NCBI RefSeq assembly: GCF_025146565.1
Contig: NZ_CP102258.1
Coordinates: 1,954,001 to 2,018,000 of the forward strand
DNA from: Bacteroides eggerthii
Lineage (GTDB): Bacteria; Bacteroidota; Bacteroidia; Bacteroidales; Bacteroidaceae
DNA: 64,000 bases
Direction of reading: 5' to 3'
The notes beneath the pieces were generated by a model, which saw only the letters and a list, made by a program, of their open reading frames with translations, did not search any database and had not been told where the DNA came from. Shown here in pieces: positions 1-8,217 of the stretch. The position numbers and the translations under genes were made by a program. The stretch's first letter is position 1, and each line of letters opens with the position of its first letter.

Positions 1-2040
1 GCTCAGACTACGGGCAAGACATATTTTTATACCACTAAAAATCTTGAAAAAGGTCCCTGGAAGTGTACGGAATTCTCTCCCGCTTATCATGATCATTCTT
101 TTTTCTTTGATGAGGACGGGCATATCTACATGATATATGGTAATGGGAAACTCTTTTTGGCAGAGCTGAAACCGGATCTTTCAGGCGTAAAGCCGGGTAC
201 GGAGAGGGTGCTGATAGAGAATGCCAGTGCACCGGCCGGAGATAATATCATGCTGGGTGCTGAAGGTTCACAACTTTTCAAGGTAAACGGGAAGTATTAT
301 CTTTTTAATATCACTTGGCCACGTGGCGGAGTGCGTACTGTGATTGTGCATCGTGCTGATAAGATAACTGGACCTTATGAAGGACGAGTCGTTTTTCAGG
401 ATCGTGGAATTGCACAAGGTGGGCTGGTGGATACACCGGATGGACGCTGGTTTGCTTATCTGTTTGAGGATTGCGGTGCGGTAGGTCGTATTCCTTATCT
501 TGTTCCGGTTGAGTGGAAAGATGGATGGCCTGTTTTGGGTGTGAATGGGCGTGCTCCTGCTAAGTTGGAATTGCCCGATAGTCGTGGACTCATTCCGGGT
601 ATTGTTGCTTCTGATGATTTCAACCGGAAGAAAGGAGAGCGTGCCTTGCCGTTAGTATGGCAATGGAATCATAATCCGGACAATGCGTTGTGGTCTCTTT
701 CTGCCCGTAAGGGATATTTGCGGTTGACAACTGGTCGGATGGAGACTTCTTTTACACAAGCTAAGAATATATTGACGCAACGTACTATCGGTCCTGTTTG
801 TACAGGTTCGGTCAGTATGGATGTTTCAGGAATGAAAGAGGGAGACTTTGCGGGACTGTCTCTTTTCCAGCGTAAATATGGACAGGTAGGTGTTAAGGTT
901 ACTGATGGCAAGAAATATATTGTGATGGTGAATGGTGAGAATGAAACTCCCGCAGAGGTGGAAAAAGTACCGTTGAACCAGCAGGTTGTTTATTTCAAAG
1001 CAGAGTGTGACTTCAGGAACAAAGTCGATAAAGGCTATTTCTATTATAGCTTGGATGGAAGTAATTGGAAAGCTATCGGTAACGTCCTGAAGATGCAATA
1101 TACCATGCCGCACTTCATGGGCTATCGCTTTGCTTTGTTCAATTACGCAACGAAAGAAGTGGGAGGATATGCTGATTTTGATTATTTTAAGATAGAAGAT
1201 AAGATTTCCGATTGTCGTTGGGAGGACATCTGTTATGCGGATGACAAACTGGAAGGTCATAAGTTGGATATCTACTTGCCTGATATGGACGAGCCTTCTT
1301 ATAAGGTGGTGGTACTTATTTATGGCAGTGCCTGGTTTGCTAATAATATGAAACAAGCAGCCTTTCAGGTTTTTGGTAAGTCGTTGCTTGATAAAGGTTT
1401 TGCAGTGGTTTCCATTAATCACCGTTCAAGCGGGGATGCCAAATTCCCGGCACAGATTAATGATGTGAAGGCTGCAATTCGTTTCATTCGTGCTAATGCT
1501 GCCAAGTATAAGTTGGATACTTCTTTTATAGGAATTACCGGCTTTTCATCGGGTGGACATTTAGCTTCTTTGGCGGGGACAACCAATGGTGTGAAATCTT
1601 ATACGATAGGGGCTAAGACGGTAGATTTAGAAGGTAATGTAGGGTTGTATCCTTCTTTCAGCAGCCGGGTGGATGCGGTAGTTAATTGGTTCGGACCGAT
1701 AGATATGACACGCATGGAGAACTGTAATACCACTAAAGGGGCTAATTCTCCTGAGGCAGCTTTGATCGGCGGGGTACCCGCCGATAATTTGGATATGTTG
1801 GCTCTTCTAAATCCCATTACTTATATAGATAAAAACGATCCTAAATTTATTGTTATTCATGGTGAAGCGGACACTGTGGTTCCCAATTGTCAAAGTATCT
1901 TTTTCTCTGAGGCTCTGAGGGCACAGGGACGTTTGGAAGAATTTATTTCTGTTCCCGGCGGACAACATGGTCCTGTCACTTTCAATGAAAATACTCTCAA
2001 GAAAATGATAGACTTCTTTGCAAGAGAGGCCGGAATATAG
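1..2040 (+). CDS. GH43 glycosidase fused to a C-terminal alpha/beta-hydrolase esterase (5'-partial)
   Basis: The reading frame is open from base 1, so the start and most of the GH43 propeller lie outside the window. The visible GH43 remainder (about 1-590) carries propeller-type motifs such as YHDHSFFFDEDG and GLVDTPDGRW. A beta-sandwich typical of GH43 C-termini follows (about 600-1205, from DDFNRKKGE). The rest is an alpha/beta hydrolase of the small esterase type (about 1230-2037). It has nucleophile motif GFSSGG (Ser codon 1546), Asp in GEADTVVP (1870) and His in GGQHGP (1966). The likely role is periplasmic removal of arabinose or xylose side groups coupled to removal of an acetyl or feruloyl ester; the exact substrate is inference. 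A hairpin at 2090-2126 follows. The fusion is clear because one uninterrupted frame covers both parts. Confidence 0.85.
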   Translation, partial: AQTTGKTYFYTTKNLEKGPWKCTEFSPAYHDHSFFFDEDGHIYMIYGNGKLFLAELKPDLSGVKPGTERVLIENASAPAGDNIMLGAEGSQLFKVNGKYYLFNITWPRGGVRTVIVHRADKITGPYEGRVVFQDRGIAQGGLVDTPDGRWFAYLFEDCGAVGRIPYLVPVEWKDGWPVLGVNGRAPAKLELPDSRGLIPGIVASDDFNRKKGERALPLVWQWNHNPDNALWSLSARKGYLRLTTGRMETSFTQAKNILTQRTIGPVCTGSVSMDVSGMKEGDFAGLSLFQRKYGQVGVKVTDGKKYIVMVNGENETPAEVEKVPLNQQVVYFKAECDFRNKVDKGYFYYSLDGSNWKAIGNVLKMQYTMPHFMGYRFALFNYATKEVGGYADFDYFKIEDKISDCRWEDICYADDKLEGHKLDIYLPDMDEPSYKVVVLIYGSAWFANNMKQAAFQVFGKSLLDKGFAVVSINHRSSGDAKFPAQINDVKAAIRFIRANAAKYKLDTSFIGITGFSSGGHLASLAGTTNGVKSYTIGAKTVDLEGNVGLYPSFSSRVDAVVNWFGPIDMTRMENCNTTKGANSPEAALIGGVPADNLDMLALLNPITYIDKNDPKFIVIHGEADTVVPNCQSIFFSEALRAQGRLEEFISVPGGQHGPVTFNENTLKKMIDFFAREAGI

Positions 2041-2089
2041 AGAGATTTAAACCGGATAAGGCCGATAAAATGCGATGACATTAAATGAC

Positions 2090-2126
2090 TGCCGCATGAT
2101 AGCTGGTATTTAGCTGTCATGCGGCG
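2090..2126. terminator. Hairpin between convergent genes
   Basis: Arms 2090-2104 and 2112-2126 pair over 15 bp with two G-U pairs and a 7-nt loop. The hairpin lies between the stop of the GH43-esterase (+) and the stop of GH31 (-). No strong T-run follows, so termination is inferred from placement. Confidence 0.5.
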
Positions 2127-2151
2127 GTATATTTATAGGTGCAAGGGATAA

Positions 2152-4605
2152 TTACAATTTAACCCTTATTTTTTTTCCTGTATAAGTCACTGTTTTACTG
2201 TTGCCGTCTATGGCTTTCACTATGAATTGACGTTTTTGCAGCATACCATTGTATTCTCCTTTTCGTGCACCGATTGTAAGAATTCTACTGGCATTATCCC
2301 AATTCATTGGGATTTCGGTATAAGCTCCGTTTTCATAGTTATAATTGTCTCCCTCATCCTCATAAAGGGTGAAATTGCCGTTCTCGCCGGGATATACACA
2401 TAGGGTCAGGTTATCCCACTTCTTTTCGCCGGTGTACTGAACATCCGGTCCGCATGGAACGATACTGCCGGCACGTACAAAGAGAGGAATACGGTTTAAA
2501 GTAGTGGAAATGACAAGTTTCTGTCCGCCTTCTATGGCTTCATTAGTCCAGAAGTTATACCACCGGGTACCGGCAGGCAGATAGACTTCCATGTTCTTGG
2601 AATGGGTAAAGTCAGTAAGTATAGGTGTTTTGGCTGATTTCTTGGAATCACGGTTCCAACCTTCATTTTCCTCTAAAGTCTTTTGTTGTACCTCCGGGGT
2701 GTATTGGGCGTGAAGTACCGGGGCTACGAGAAATGCCTTTCCAAACATGTATTCGTCATTGACATTCCATGTTTGCTTGTCATTCACGAAATCCATGAAG
2801 AGTGCACGCATGAAAGTAGAGCGGTTATGTGTTACATCCCAAGAGGTGGAATAGATATAAGGCAGCAGAGTGTATCGTAGTTTGACCGCATCAACCAAGG
2901 CATCGTAAATCGGTTCGCCTTTTTTGCCGTACCAATAGAACTCGCGGGGGACATCAGCGCCATGACTGCGCATCATTGGACAGAAAACACCAAATTGCAA
3001 CCAGCGGACATAAAGCTCCTGATACATCGGATTACGGGTTGCACTGTTGTCTCCCCAACTTGTATTGTATGAACCGGCAAAGAAGCCACCGAGGTCTGAG
3101 TTCCAGTGAGGCATACCGGTCAGCGAGAAATTTAGCCCTGCTGTTATTTGTTTGCGGAACATATCCCAAGAGGATTGGACATCACCAGACCAAACATTGG
3201 AACCGTAACGTTGCTGCCCTAAGAAACCGGAGCGGGTCAGGATGATGACACGTTTGTCTTGTGTTAGGGCACGTTGATGATCGGAAACACCGCCTACGCT
3301 GACAAGTGGATAGGCATTGCGTACACTACGGTAGGAGCCTAGTCCGGTCTGACGGTCGAAATCGCTTTCTTTGTGGTTGAAGTGATCCGGTTCAGTAGAG
3401 TCCATCCACCAACCGTCCATGCCAAGTTGGAAGATTCCTTTATTGAGATGTTCCCAATAAATATCGCGGGCCTTGGGACTGTAAGCATCATATACACGTA
3501 CTCCGGAGGGATATTCCAAGTTGGGCGGCCAACCGTCAACACCGGATTGCGGCCAGGTTTCGATGTCGAAGAGTAATCCTTCTTTATCCAAAGCTCTGTA
3601 AGGCTTGGTAGCAGGGCCGAATGAGGACCAGATGGAAATCATCATACGGGCATTCAGGGCATGTACTTCGTCAATCATATCTTTGGGACGACTGAAAGCA
3701 GGATTCTGAAAATCCATAGCGTTCCAAAGATAATTGTGCCCCCAGTATTGCCAGTCTTGAATGATACAATCCAGGGGAATCCCCAACTCGCGATACTTTT
3801 TCACGACTCCTACTGTTTCTTCCTGGCTTTTATACCGCTCTTTACTCTGCATGAAACCATAACTCCATAGAGGCATCATCGGTACATCACCGGTCAATGC
3901 ACGTACTTCGGCTATAACTCCATCGGCAGAACCGCCATACATAAAGTAATAGTCTATGCAATCGCCAACTTCGGAACAGAAGGAGGTTTCCTGCTCGTTG
4001 TCGGTGTAGGTTGTACCTGAGTAGTTGTCCCAGAACACTCCGTAGCCTTTGGTAGATTGGAAAAATGGGGAAACGTCTTCCACATTGCCTTGGACCAGAT
4101 GCTTAGTCATGCCACGTTGCATCATTTGCCCATTTTGCAACTGTCCGAGTCCGTAAAGACCTTCTTCTTTGCTTGTTGTGAAGCCTTGATAAACGCTATA
4201 GGTGGAGCGTCCGGCATCGTTAACAGGAGTAAAAGCCTTGACATTCTCTTGTTCAATAAGTAATGCGTCACCATTAGGCTTTGCATAAGTAATAATACCT
4301 GTTTGGGGGTTAAGAATCACTGTCAGCGTTTGGCTTTTCATGACAATACAGCCATTTCCGGGAGTAGTAATTTTAATACCGGAGTTTTGAGGTTGGGCAA
4401 TGACAGAAAGACTTTCTTTTTTAACGCTTTTGCCTTGGGGCGTTTTTAAAACACGAAGGGTATTGGGACCGAACCACTGAATTTCTATATCGGTTTGTTT
4501 TCCGGAAATAGTAGTTTTAATACCCGATGTGGTTTTCTGGAATTCTTGTGCCCATGTCCATGACGTGAGCAGGCATAAAGCCATGATGATAATACTTCTT
4601 CTCAT
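2152..4605 (-). CDS. GH31 alpha-glycosidase, probable alpha-xylosidase
   Basis: This 817-residue protein has a signal peptide (MRRSIIIMALCLLTSWTWAQ), so it should act in the periplasm. An N-terminal beta-sandwich precedes a GH31 barrel. The nucleophile is in WWMDSTEPD (Asp402) and the acid/base candidate is in SGDVQSSWD (Asp475). The STEPD-type nucleophile motif is shared with Bacteroides GH31 alpha-xylosidases rather than with starch alpha-glucosidases, but substrate specificity remains inference. Such enzymes could remove alpha-xylose caps from complex xylans or xyloglucan. It is transcribed alone, with its promoter region at 4606-4866 and a kinase-less regulator immediately upstream on the same strand. 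Confidence 0.85.
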   Translation of the reverse strand: MRRSIIIMALCLLTSWTWAQEFQKTTSGIKTTISGKQTDIEIQWFGPNTLRVLKTPQGKSVKKESLSVIAQPQNSGIKITTPGNGCIVMKSQTLTVILNPQTGIITYAKPNGDALLIEQENVKAFTPVNDAGRSTYSVYQGFTTSKEEGLYGLGQLQNGQMMQRGMTKHLVQGNVEDVSPFFQSTKGYGVFWDNYSGTTYTDNEQETSFCSEVGDCIDYYFMYGGSADGVIAEVRALTGDVPMMPLWSYGFMQSKERYKSQEETVGVVKKYRELGIPLDCIIQDWQYWGHNYLWNAMDFQNPAFSRPKDMIDEVHALNARMMISIWSSFGPATKPYRALDKEGLLFDIETWPQSGVDGWPPNLEYPSGVRVYDAYSPKARDIYWEHLNKGIFQLGMDGWWMDSTEPDHFNHKESDFDRQTGLGSYRSVRNAYPLVSVGGVSDHQRALTQDKRVIILTRSGFLGQQRYGSNVWSGDVQSSWDMFRKQITAGLNFSLTGMPHWNSDLGGFFAGSYNTSWGDNSATRNPMYQELYVRWLQFGVFCPMMRSHGADVPREFYWYGKKGEPIYDALVDAVKLRYTLLPYIYSTSWDVTHNRSTFMRALFMDFVNDKQTWNVNDEYMFGKAFLVAPVLHAQYTPEVQQKTLEENEGWNRDSKKSAKTPILTDFTHSKNMEVYLPAGTRWYNFWTNEAIEGGQKLVISTTLNRIPLFVRAGSIVPCGPDVQYTGEKKWDNLTLCVYPGENGNFTLYEDEGDNYNYENGAYTEIPMNWDNASRILTIGARKGEYNGMLQKRQFIVKAIDGNSKTVTYTGKKIRVKL

Positions 4606-4788
4606 ATTGATAATATGTTATATGTTTATATTATTTAAACTTACACAGATTGGGCTTTGAGTAGTTTTTTATTATGTATTATACTTTTTGGGGGTGTGGC
4701 TACCCGGTCGGATATTAGAAAAAATATTCCGTTAATTCCCACTTTTGCATTTTTCATGATACTTTGTTTTTATGTTTGAATAATACTG

Positions 4789-4857
4789 CAAAAGTAGGCT
4801 GAAACTACTTGGAGGTTGATTACAAATGTTGCGGAAAGCAACACTCTCGTTGAAAAA
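4789..4857 (-). promoter_or_regulatory. Putative GH31 promoter with degenerate activator sites
   Basis: CAAAAGTA at 4789-4796 is TACTTTTG on the minus strand and fits the Bacteroides -7 consensus TAnnTTTG. ATGTTGCGG begins at 4826, leaving a 29-nt gap identical to that at four other promoters in this window. A second GTTG-containing site begins 21 bp further upstream (4847). The site matches ATGTTACAT at only 6 of 9 positions, so the call rests mainly on geometry. I see nothing else in the 4606-4866 gap. Confidence 0.4.
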
Positions 4858-4866
4858 TAGGGCGGT

Positions 4867-7800
4867 TTATCGGTTTTTCCACTGATTTATGTACTGGGAA
4901 GGCCGCATGCCAAATTCTTCCTGAAAACATTTACTTAGATAACTGGAAGTGTTGAATCCAACAAGGTCGGCAACTTCGGCAACAGTGTAGCCTTCTTTCA
5001 GGAGTTGGGCTGCACGTCTTAGGCGGATGGATCGGATGAAATTAGTAGGTGTTTTTCCTACCACTGAAATCAATCTTCGATATAGTCCGGTGCGGTCCAT
5101 TCCCATATCACGACTCAAGACTTCCACTGAATATTCGGGATTATCGAGATTTTGTTCTATATATTGCAGCACTTTACGAAGAAAAGCTTCATCGGCAACC
5201 GATAGTAAAGAATTGTCGGAGACTGGCTTTGGAGCTGTTTTGAGCTGCTCTTTCCGCTTCTCTTGCTGTTCCAGTAATTGGCGCATGTTAACCAGTAATT
5301 CCTCTTGTGTCCATTCATTCTCATCCGATGATAAAGGGGAAAGTATACCTTCTGAAAGCTGGTTGATTAGTTTTTTCAGTTCTGTGGCATGGTTTCGGAT
5401 CTCCTCAAGTTGCAGTTTGTCTTTCCCTTCATTCATATATTTCAGCATACTGTCTAAAGGGGATATTATTCGGTTGACAGGCTCTTTCAATTCTTCATTG
5501 ACATTCTGTAAGAAAGTAGTTTTCATCTCATCCAATTTTTCTTTTTGGTCACGCAACAGCTTCCGGCGCTTGCGTCGTATATATGTAAGGATGAAGAGTA
5601 AGATACTTCCTGAGATGAGCAGAATATAAAATATGTAAGCATATGTCGTTTTCCAGAATGGAGCTTTTACTGTAATCTTCATTTCTGCATATTTATTTGA
5701 CCATATCTCATTATTATCGGCTGCTTGTACCCGAAAAGTATAGGTTCCGGGTGGAATGTTGGTATAGGTGGCATGTCCTTTGCCGGCAGAAGAACGGATT
5801 TCTCTTTCAGAATGATCAATGCCTGTTAGCTGGTAACGATAGTACGTCTGTGTGGGATTAATATAATTTAAAGCGGAAAATTCTAAAGAAAAGAAATTCT
5901 GGTTATGTTTTAGTGTGATTTCCTTAGTCTGAGCTATAGGTTGAGACAATATTGGATTACCATTGTAATTTTTGCCTTTCTCTACTTGTTCTCCTAATAA
6001 TTTGAATCCAGTAAATAGGGGACTTGAATATGGTTTGTCTGTTACAGTCGGAGATATTGTGAATTTGTTAAAGCCATTGATACCGCCCCAATAAATTGTA
6101 CCGTCGGTTGCTATAAAAACGGAGCGTTCGCAGAACTCGTCCGTTATTACACCGTCATATTGATTGAAATTGGCAAATGAATAAGATAATGGTTCTTGAA
6201 GATTATTTGCTGTAATACGTGTTATCCCATTGGAAGTGGATAGCCAAATTATATTATCTTCACTCTGAATAATGGACCGTATGGAATTGTTGACTAATCC
6301 GTCAGTTGTATAGAACGTTTTTTGTTGTTCGGTATTCGGGTTCCATAGCAATAATCCGTCTTCCAGGCCAATCCATATTTGTTTTTGATTATCTGTTAGG
6401 ATAGAATTACATATATGGGAAGTAGGGAAAAAGCGGTATTCTTTCTTTTTGTAATTATAGATAAACCAGCCTTTTTGTCCGATACCTGCTAAGCAGTCTT
6501 TTTTATAGGGAATCAATTGGTAAACTGTAAAAGTACTTATTTCAGGCACTTCTGTAACTTTTTCAAATTTTTCAGTGGCAGGGATAAACCTACCGAACCC
6601 TTGATTGTCGATACATAAATATAGCGTTCCGTCTGACAGTTCTATGACGGAGCGGATGGTGTGTTCGGGTAATATATTCTGTTTGATTATGCCGTTTGGC
6701 ATTATACAAATTAACCCTTGTCCGGTAGTTCCCAGCCAGATGCGTTGCTGGCTATCTTTTAGTAAAACATTGCAATGGATAGTGGATAATTCCTGTGAGT
6801 ATGAGATTAAATTGCCGTCGGCAAGAGTATAATAAAACAGGCCTTTCTTCGTGCCTACTAATATGTTTTTTTGATCTGTTGTAAAACATGTTACGGATAT
6901 ATTTACGTCTTTGGCGGTTGGAAACAAACTGTTACCTATATTTTGAAAACGGAAACGATTAGGATGATAATAGAGTATTCCCCGGTCCAAAGTGCCTAAC
7001 CACATACCTCCTTGATTGTCATTATAGAGTGTGCTCACCTCTGTATTTATAGTGCGTCCGTCTACTAATTTGAGGTTAGGTATATATTGTTTATTTGTCA
7101 GTCCGGCATCAATGTTCCATAATCCCATATAACAGCTGATCCATATGCTATTGTCTTTATCGATAGACAGGCTGTTTAGCCGATAGTCCGTCTGAAATAC
7201 AATATTCCATTTTTTTCTTGTTATATCGTAATTCAGCATTACTCCTCCTTTGTTTCCGTTACGCAATTGATAAAAAGTATTGTTACCGGGTACTACATAG
7301 GAAGTATTTTCGTATTTCCCTTCAGGGAGTTCATCCGGTAGCTTTTGTCTGTATATTTCTTGATGTGATTTAAGATTATAGCAAATCAATAAACCGGAAC
7401 GGTAAAAAAGGTATAATTGGTCTTCCAGTACACCAAGATCATAGAGCTGGTCGGTAGTGTTGCCTGTTGAAGATGCATAAGGCAAAAATGTTTTTGCCTT
7501 CATATTGTCTTTGTCTACAAGGATTAATTCGTCTTTATCATTTATAATCCATATATTTTTAGTCTTATCCATAAAGAAGTCTTTTATAGGGGAACTGATG
7601 CCCCATGTGGCGAGTAGGCTGTCCGGTTGTTCCACAAGACATTCATGCTTTATATCTACAACCATAAGTTGATATTGGTTCTTGATCCACATATATCCGT
7701 GGGAATCTATGTATTCGTGATGGAAACCTGAATATGCAGACAATGGGCAAAAATGTTTTTGATTATAGTGTAAATAATTGAAATCGGTTCCGTCGTATAG

Positions 7801-7974
7801 GTTTAATAAGCCTTCGGTGATTATCATCATGCGACCGTCCGGTAATTGGGTAATGTTGCGTACTCTGTTTCCACCCAAACCTTCTGTCCCCTTGATCGGA
7901 GTAAAAACACAGTATTTCTCTGCGATGGCAGGTAATGAAAGAAATATAAAAAATATAGTGATTATGTGTTTCAT
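4867..7974 (-). CDS. Membrane-spanning AraC-type regulator related to HTCS but lacking kinase and receiver domains
   Basis: This 1035-residue protein has a signal peptide, a long Reg_prop-type beta-propeller sensor (about 25-690), a Y_Y_Y-like domain (about 700-770), one membrane helix (about 780-800) and a C-terminal AraC-type HTH (about 935-1030). In full hybrid two-component systems the segment after the membrane helix reads FFINISHEIRTP. Here the equivalent is FLQNVNEELKEP, so the phospho-acceptor His is Glu827. About 100 mostly helical residues then lead straight to the HTH, with no HATPase and no receiver domain. It therefore looks like a one-component regulator that would signal by conformation or dimerisation. 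It lies between GH31 and the divergent GH97 operon, which are its likeliest targets (inference). Confidence 0.85.
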   Translation of the reverse strand: MKHIITIFFIFLSLPAIAEKYCVFTPIKGTEGLGGNRVRNITQLPDGRMMIITEGLLNLYDGTDFNYLHYNQKHFCPLSAYSGFHHEYIDSHGYMWIKNQYQLMVVDIKHECLVEQPDSLLATWGISSPIKDFFMDKTKNIWIINDKDELILVDKDNMKAKTFLPYASSTGNTTDQLYDLGVLEDQLYLFYRSGLLICYNLKSHQEIYRQKLPDELPEGKYENTSYVVPGNNTFYQLRNGNKGGVMLNYDITRKKWNIVFQTDYRLNSLSIDKDNSIWISCYMGLWNIDAGLTNKQYIPNLKLVDGRTINTEVSTLYNDNQGGMWLGTLDRGILYYHPNRFRFQNIGNSLFPTAKDVNISVTCFTTDQKNILVGTKKGLFYYTLADGNLISYSQELSTIHCNVLLKDSQQRIWLGTTGQGLICIMPNGIIKQNILPEHTIRSVIELSDGTLYLCIDNQGFGRFIPATEKFEKVTEVPEISTFTVYQLIPYKKDCLAGIGQKGWFIYNYKKKEYRFFPTSHICNSILTDNQKQIWIGLEDGLLLWNPNTEQQKTFYTTDGLVNNSIRSIIQSEDNIIWLSTSNGITRITANNLQEPLSYSFANFNQYDGVITDEFCERSVFIATDGTIYWGGINGFNKFTISPTVTDKPYSSPLFTGFKLLGEQVEKGKNYNGNPILSQPIAQTKEITLKHNQNFFSLEFSALNYINPTQTYYRYQLTGIDHSEREIRSSAGKGHATYTNIPPGTYTFRVQAADNNEIWSNKYAEMKITVKAPFWKTTYAYIFYILLISGSILLFILTYIRRKRRKLLRDQKEKLDEMKTTFLQNVNEELKEPVNRIISPLDSMLKYMNEGKDKLQLEEIRNHATELKKLINQLSEGILSPLSSDENEWTQEELLVNMRQLLEQQEKRKEQLKTAPKPVSDNSLLSVADEAFLRKVLQYIEQNLDNPEYSVEVLSRDMGMDRTGLYRRLISVVGKTPTNFIRSIRLRRAAQLLKEGYTVAEVADLVGFNTSSYLSKCFQEEFGMRPSQYINQWKNR

Positions 7975-7996
7975 ATTGCGTGTTTTCTATTAAGGG

Positions 7997-8004
7997 CAAA
8001 TTTA
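7997..8004 (-). promoter_or_regulatory. Putative -7 box of the kinase-less regulator gene
   Basis: CAAATTTA here is TAAATTTG on the minus strand, matching TAnnTTTG, and lies 23 nt upstream of the start codon at 7974. No ATGTTACAT-type site occurs 29 nt upstream, so the gene does not seem to belong to the array-controlled set. Confidence 0.4.
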
Positions 8005-8112
8005 TGGAAACTTTCGTTATGCCTGATAATTTCTATAAAGTTTTTGACGAAATATGATTTTATGATGAATTTTAATGCTTTTAGAAGAAGTATATGCGTA
8101 AAAGAAGCCAAT

Positions 8113-8179
8113 TTGTAACATAGGCGAAAGTTTCTGAAACATGGTCAGAATGCAATTTGATAAAGGATGCTTTTCTTTG
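8113..8179 (+). promoter_or_regulatory. Activator sites and -7 box of the GH97 operon
   Basis: TTGTAACAT (8113-8121) and CTGAAACAT (8134-8142) are 21 bp apart and match the near-palindrome ATGT(T/A)ACAT found at other promoters of this locus. A -7-like box, TTTCTTTG (8172-8179, 7 of 8 to TAnnTTTG counting the free positions), begins after a 29-nt gap. The start codon is at 8218, which gives a leader of about 30 nt. Confidence 0.55.
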
Positions 8180-8217
8180 CAAATATATAGTTGACTAAAG
8201 AATTAATCTAAAAGAAA

